Below are positions 5,573-5,746 of a DNA stretch of 5,746 bases, in pieces; position 1 is the first letter of the stretch; each line of letters starts with the position of its first letter. The stretch spans positions 1-5,746 of the forward strand of contig CAKUGW010000153.1 of the NCBI GenBank assembly GCA_934654805.1, written 5' to 3'. Position numbers and translations under genes: made by a program. Below the pieces are notes generated by a model that was not told the DNA's origin, ran no database searches, and worked only from the letters and a program-made list of their open reading frames with translations. Source of the DNA: an uncultured Kiritimatiellota bacterium. Lineage in GTDB: Bacteria; Verrucomicrobiota; Kiritimatiellia; RFP12; UBA1067.

Positions 5573-5746
5573 GCTGGAATCCGAAATCTGAAAATTCGAG
5601 ATCTGAGATTCGAGATCTGAGATTTGAGATCTGAAATTTTGAATCTGAGATTAGAAATCAGGGATCTGAAATCTGAAATCAGGGATTTGAAATCTGAGGC
5701 CAGGAATCTGAAATCTGAGATTTGAGATCTGTAATCTGGAATCACT
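5573..5746 (+). repeat. Tandem array of a 7-bp unit (consensus TCTGARA), about 24 copies, running off the window
   Basis: Starting at GCTGGAA (5573) the sequence divides into 24 seven-base units plus a partial TCACT, with one extra A at 5594 as the only break in register. The commonest forms are TCTGAAA and TCTGAGA, with variants TTTGAGA, TTCGAGA and TCAGGGA. Higher-order copies exist: TTCGAGATCTGAGA is repeated at 5595 and 5609, TCTGAGATTTGAGATCTG occurs at 5616-5633 and 5714-5731, and a 21-bp, three-unit block occurs three times at 5658-5720. The array is far richer in A/T than the coding DNA, and its right end is not seen. The 26 bases between the frr stop and the array (5547-5572) show no gene and no convincing terminator. 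Confidence 0.95.

Noticed and set aside
5573..5746. CRISPR array
   Set aside because: The period is 7 bases with no unique spacers and no cas genes nearby; it is a simple tandem repeat.

Overview
This is a GC-rich, densely coded bacterial segment with every supported gene on the + strand. In order it holds the 3' part of a RhaT-type sugar/proton symporter gene, a complete gspF/pilC-like inner-membrane platform gene, a small cysteine-motif protein of the C_GCAxxG_C_C family, a short form of threonyl-tRNA synthetase (thrS), UMP kinase (pyrH) and ribosome recycling factor (frr). Coding third positions are strongly G/C, while the intergenic repeats are much richer in A/T. The RhaT homologue, a GspF-type protein, a TGS-less ThrRS and purine-rich short tandem repeats between housekeeping genes would fit the Verrucomicrobiota/Kiritimatiellota/Lentisphaerota side of the PVC group. 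That placement is an inference from general knowledge, held at low to moderate confidence.

Layout: 1-2280 looks like one transcription unit. The symporter stop and the gspF start overlap (TAATG), and the cysteine-motif gene follows gspF after a 10-base gap containing a GGAG ribosome-binding site. The 37-base gap before thrS holds a very good extended -10 element (TTTGATATAAT) and a strong Shine-Dalgarno. thrS ends at 4060 and is followed by a 13-bp hairpin. A second copy of the same promoter motif (TTTGATACAAT) then sits directly before the GTG start of pyrH, so close that the pyrH mRNA is predicted to be leaderless or nearly so. The gap between pyrH and frr carries six tandem copies of an 8-bp unit. 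The DNA after frr, to the window edge, is about 24 copies of a 7-bp unit, part of it arranged as a 21-bp higher-order repeat.

Functionally, thrS, pyrH and frr are core translation and nucleotide genes: tRNA charging with serine editing, UMP to UDP, and ribosome recycling. pyrH-frr adjacency is a common bacterial arrangement, but here rpsB/tsf are not directly upstream and thrS is, without its frequent partner infC. The first three genes have no obvious shared role. No new defence, mobile or biosynthetic system is visible. The points most worth a second look are the repeated TTTGATAYAAT promoter, the predicted leaderless pyrH, the overlap of hairpin and -35 element, and the two different short tandem repeats on either side of frr.
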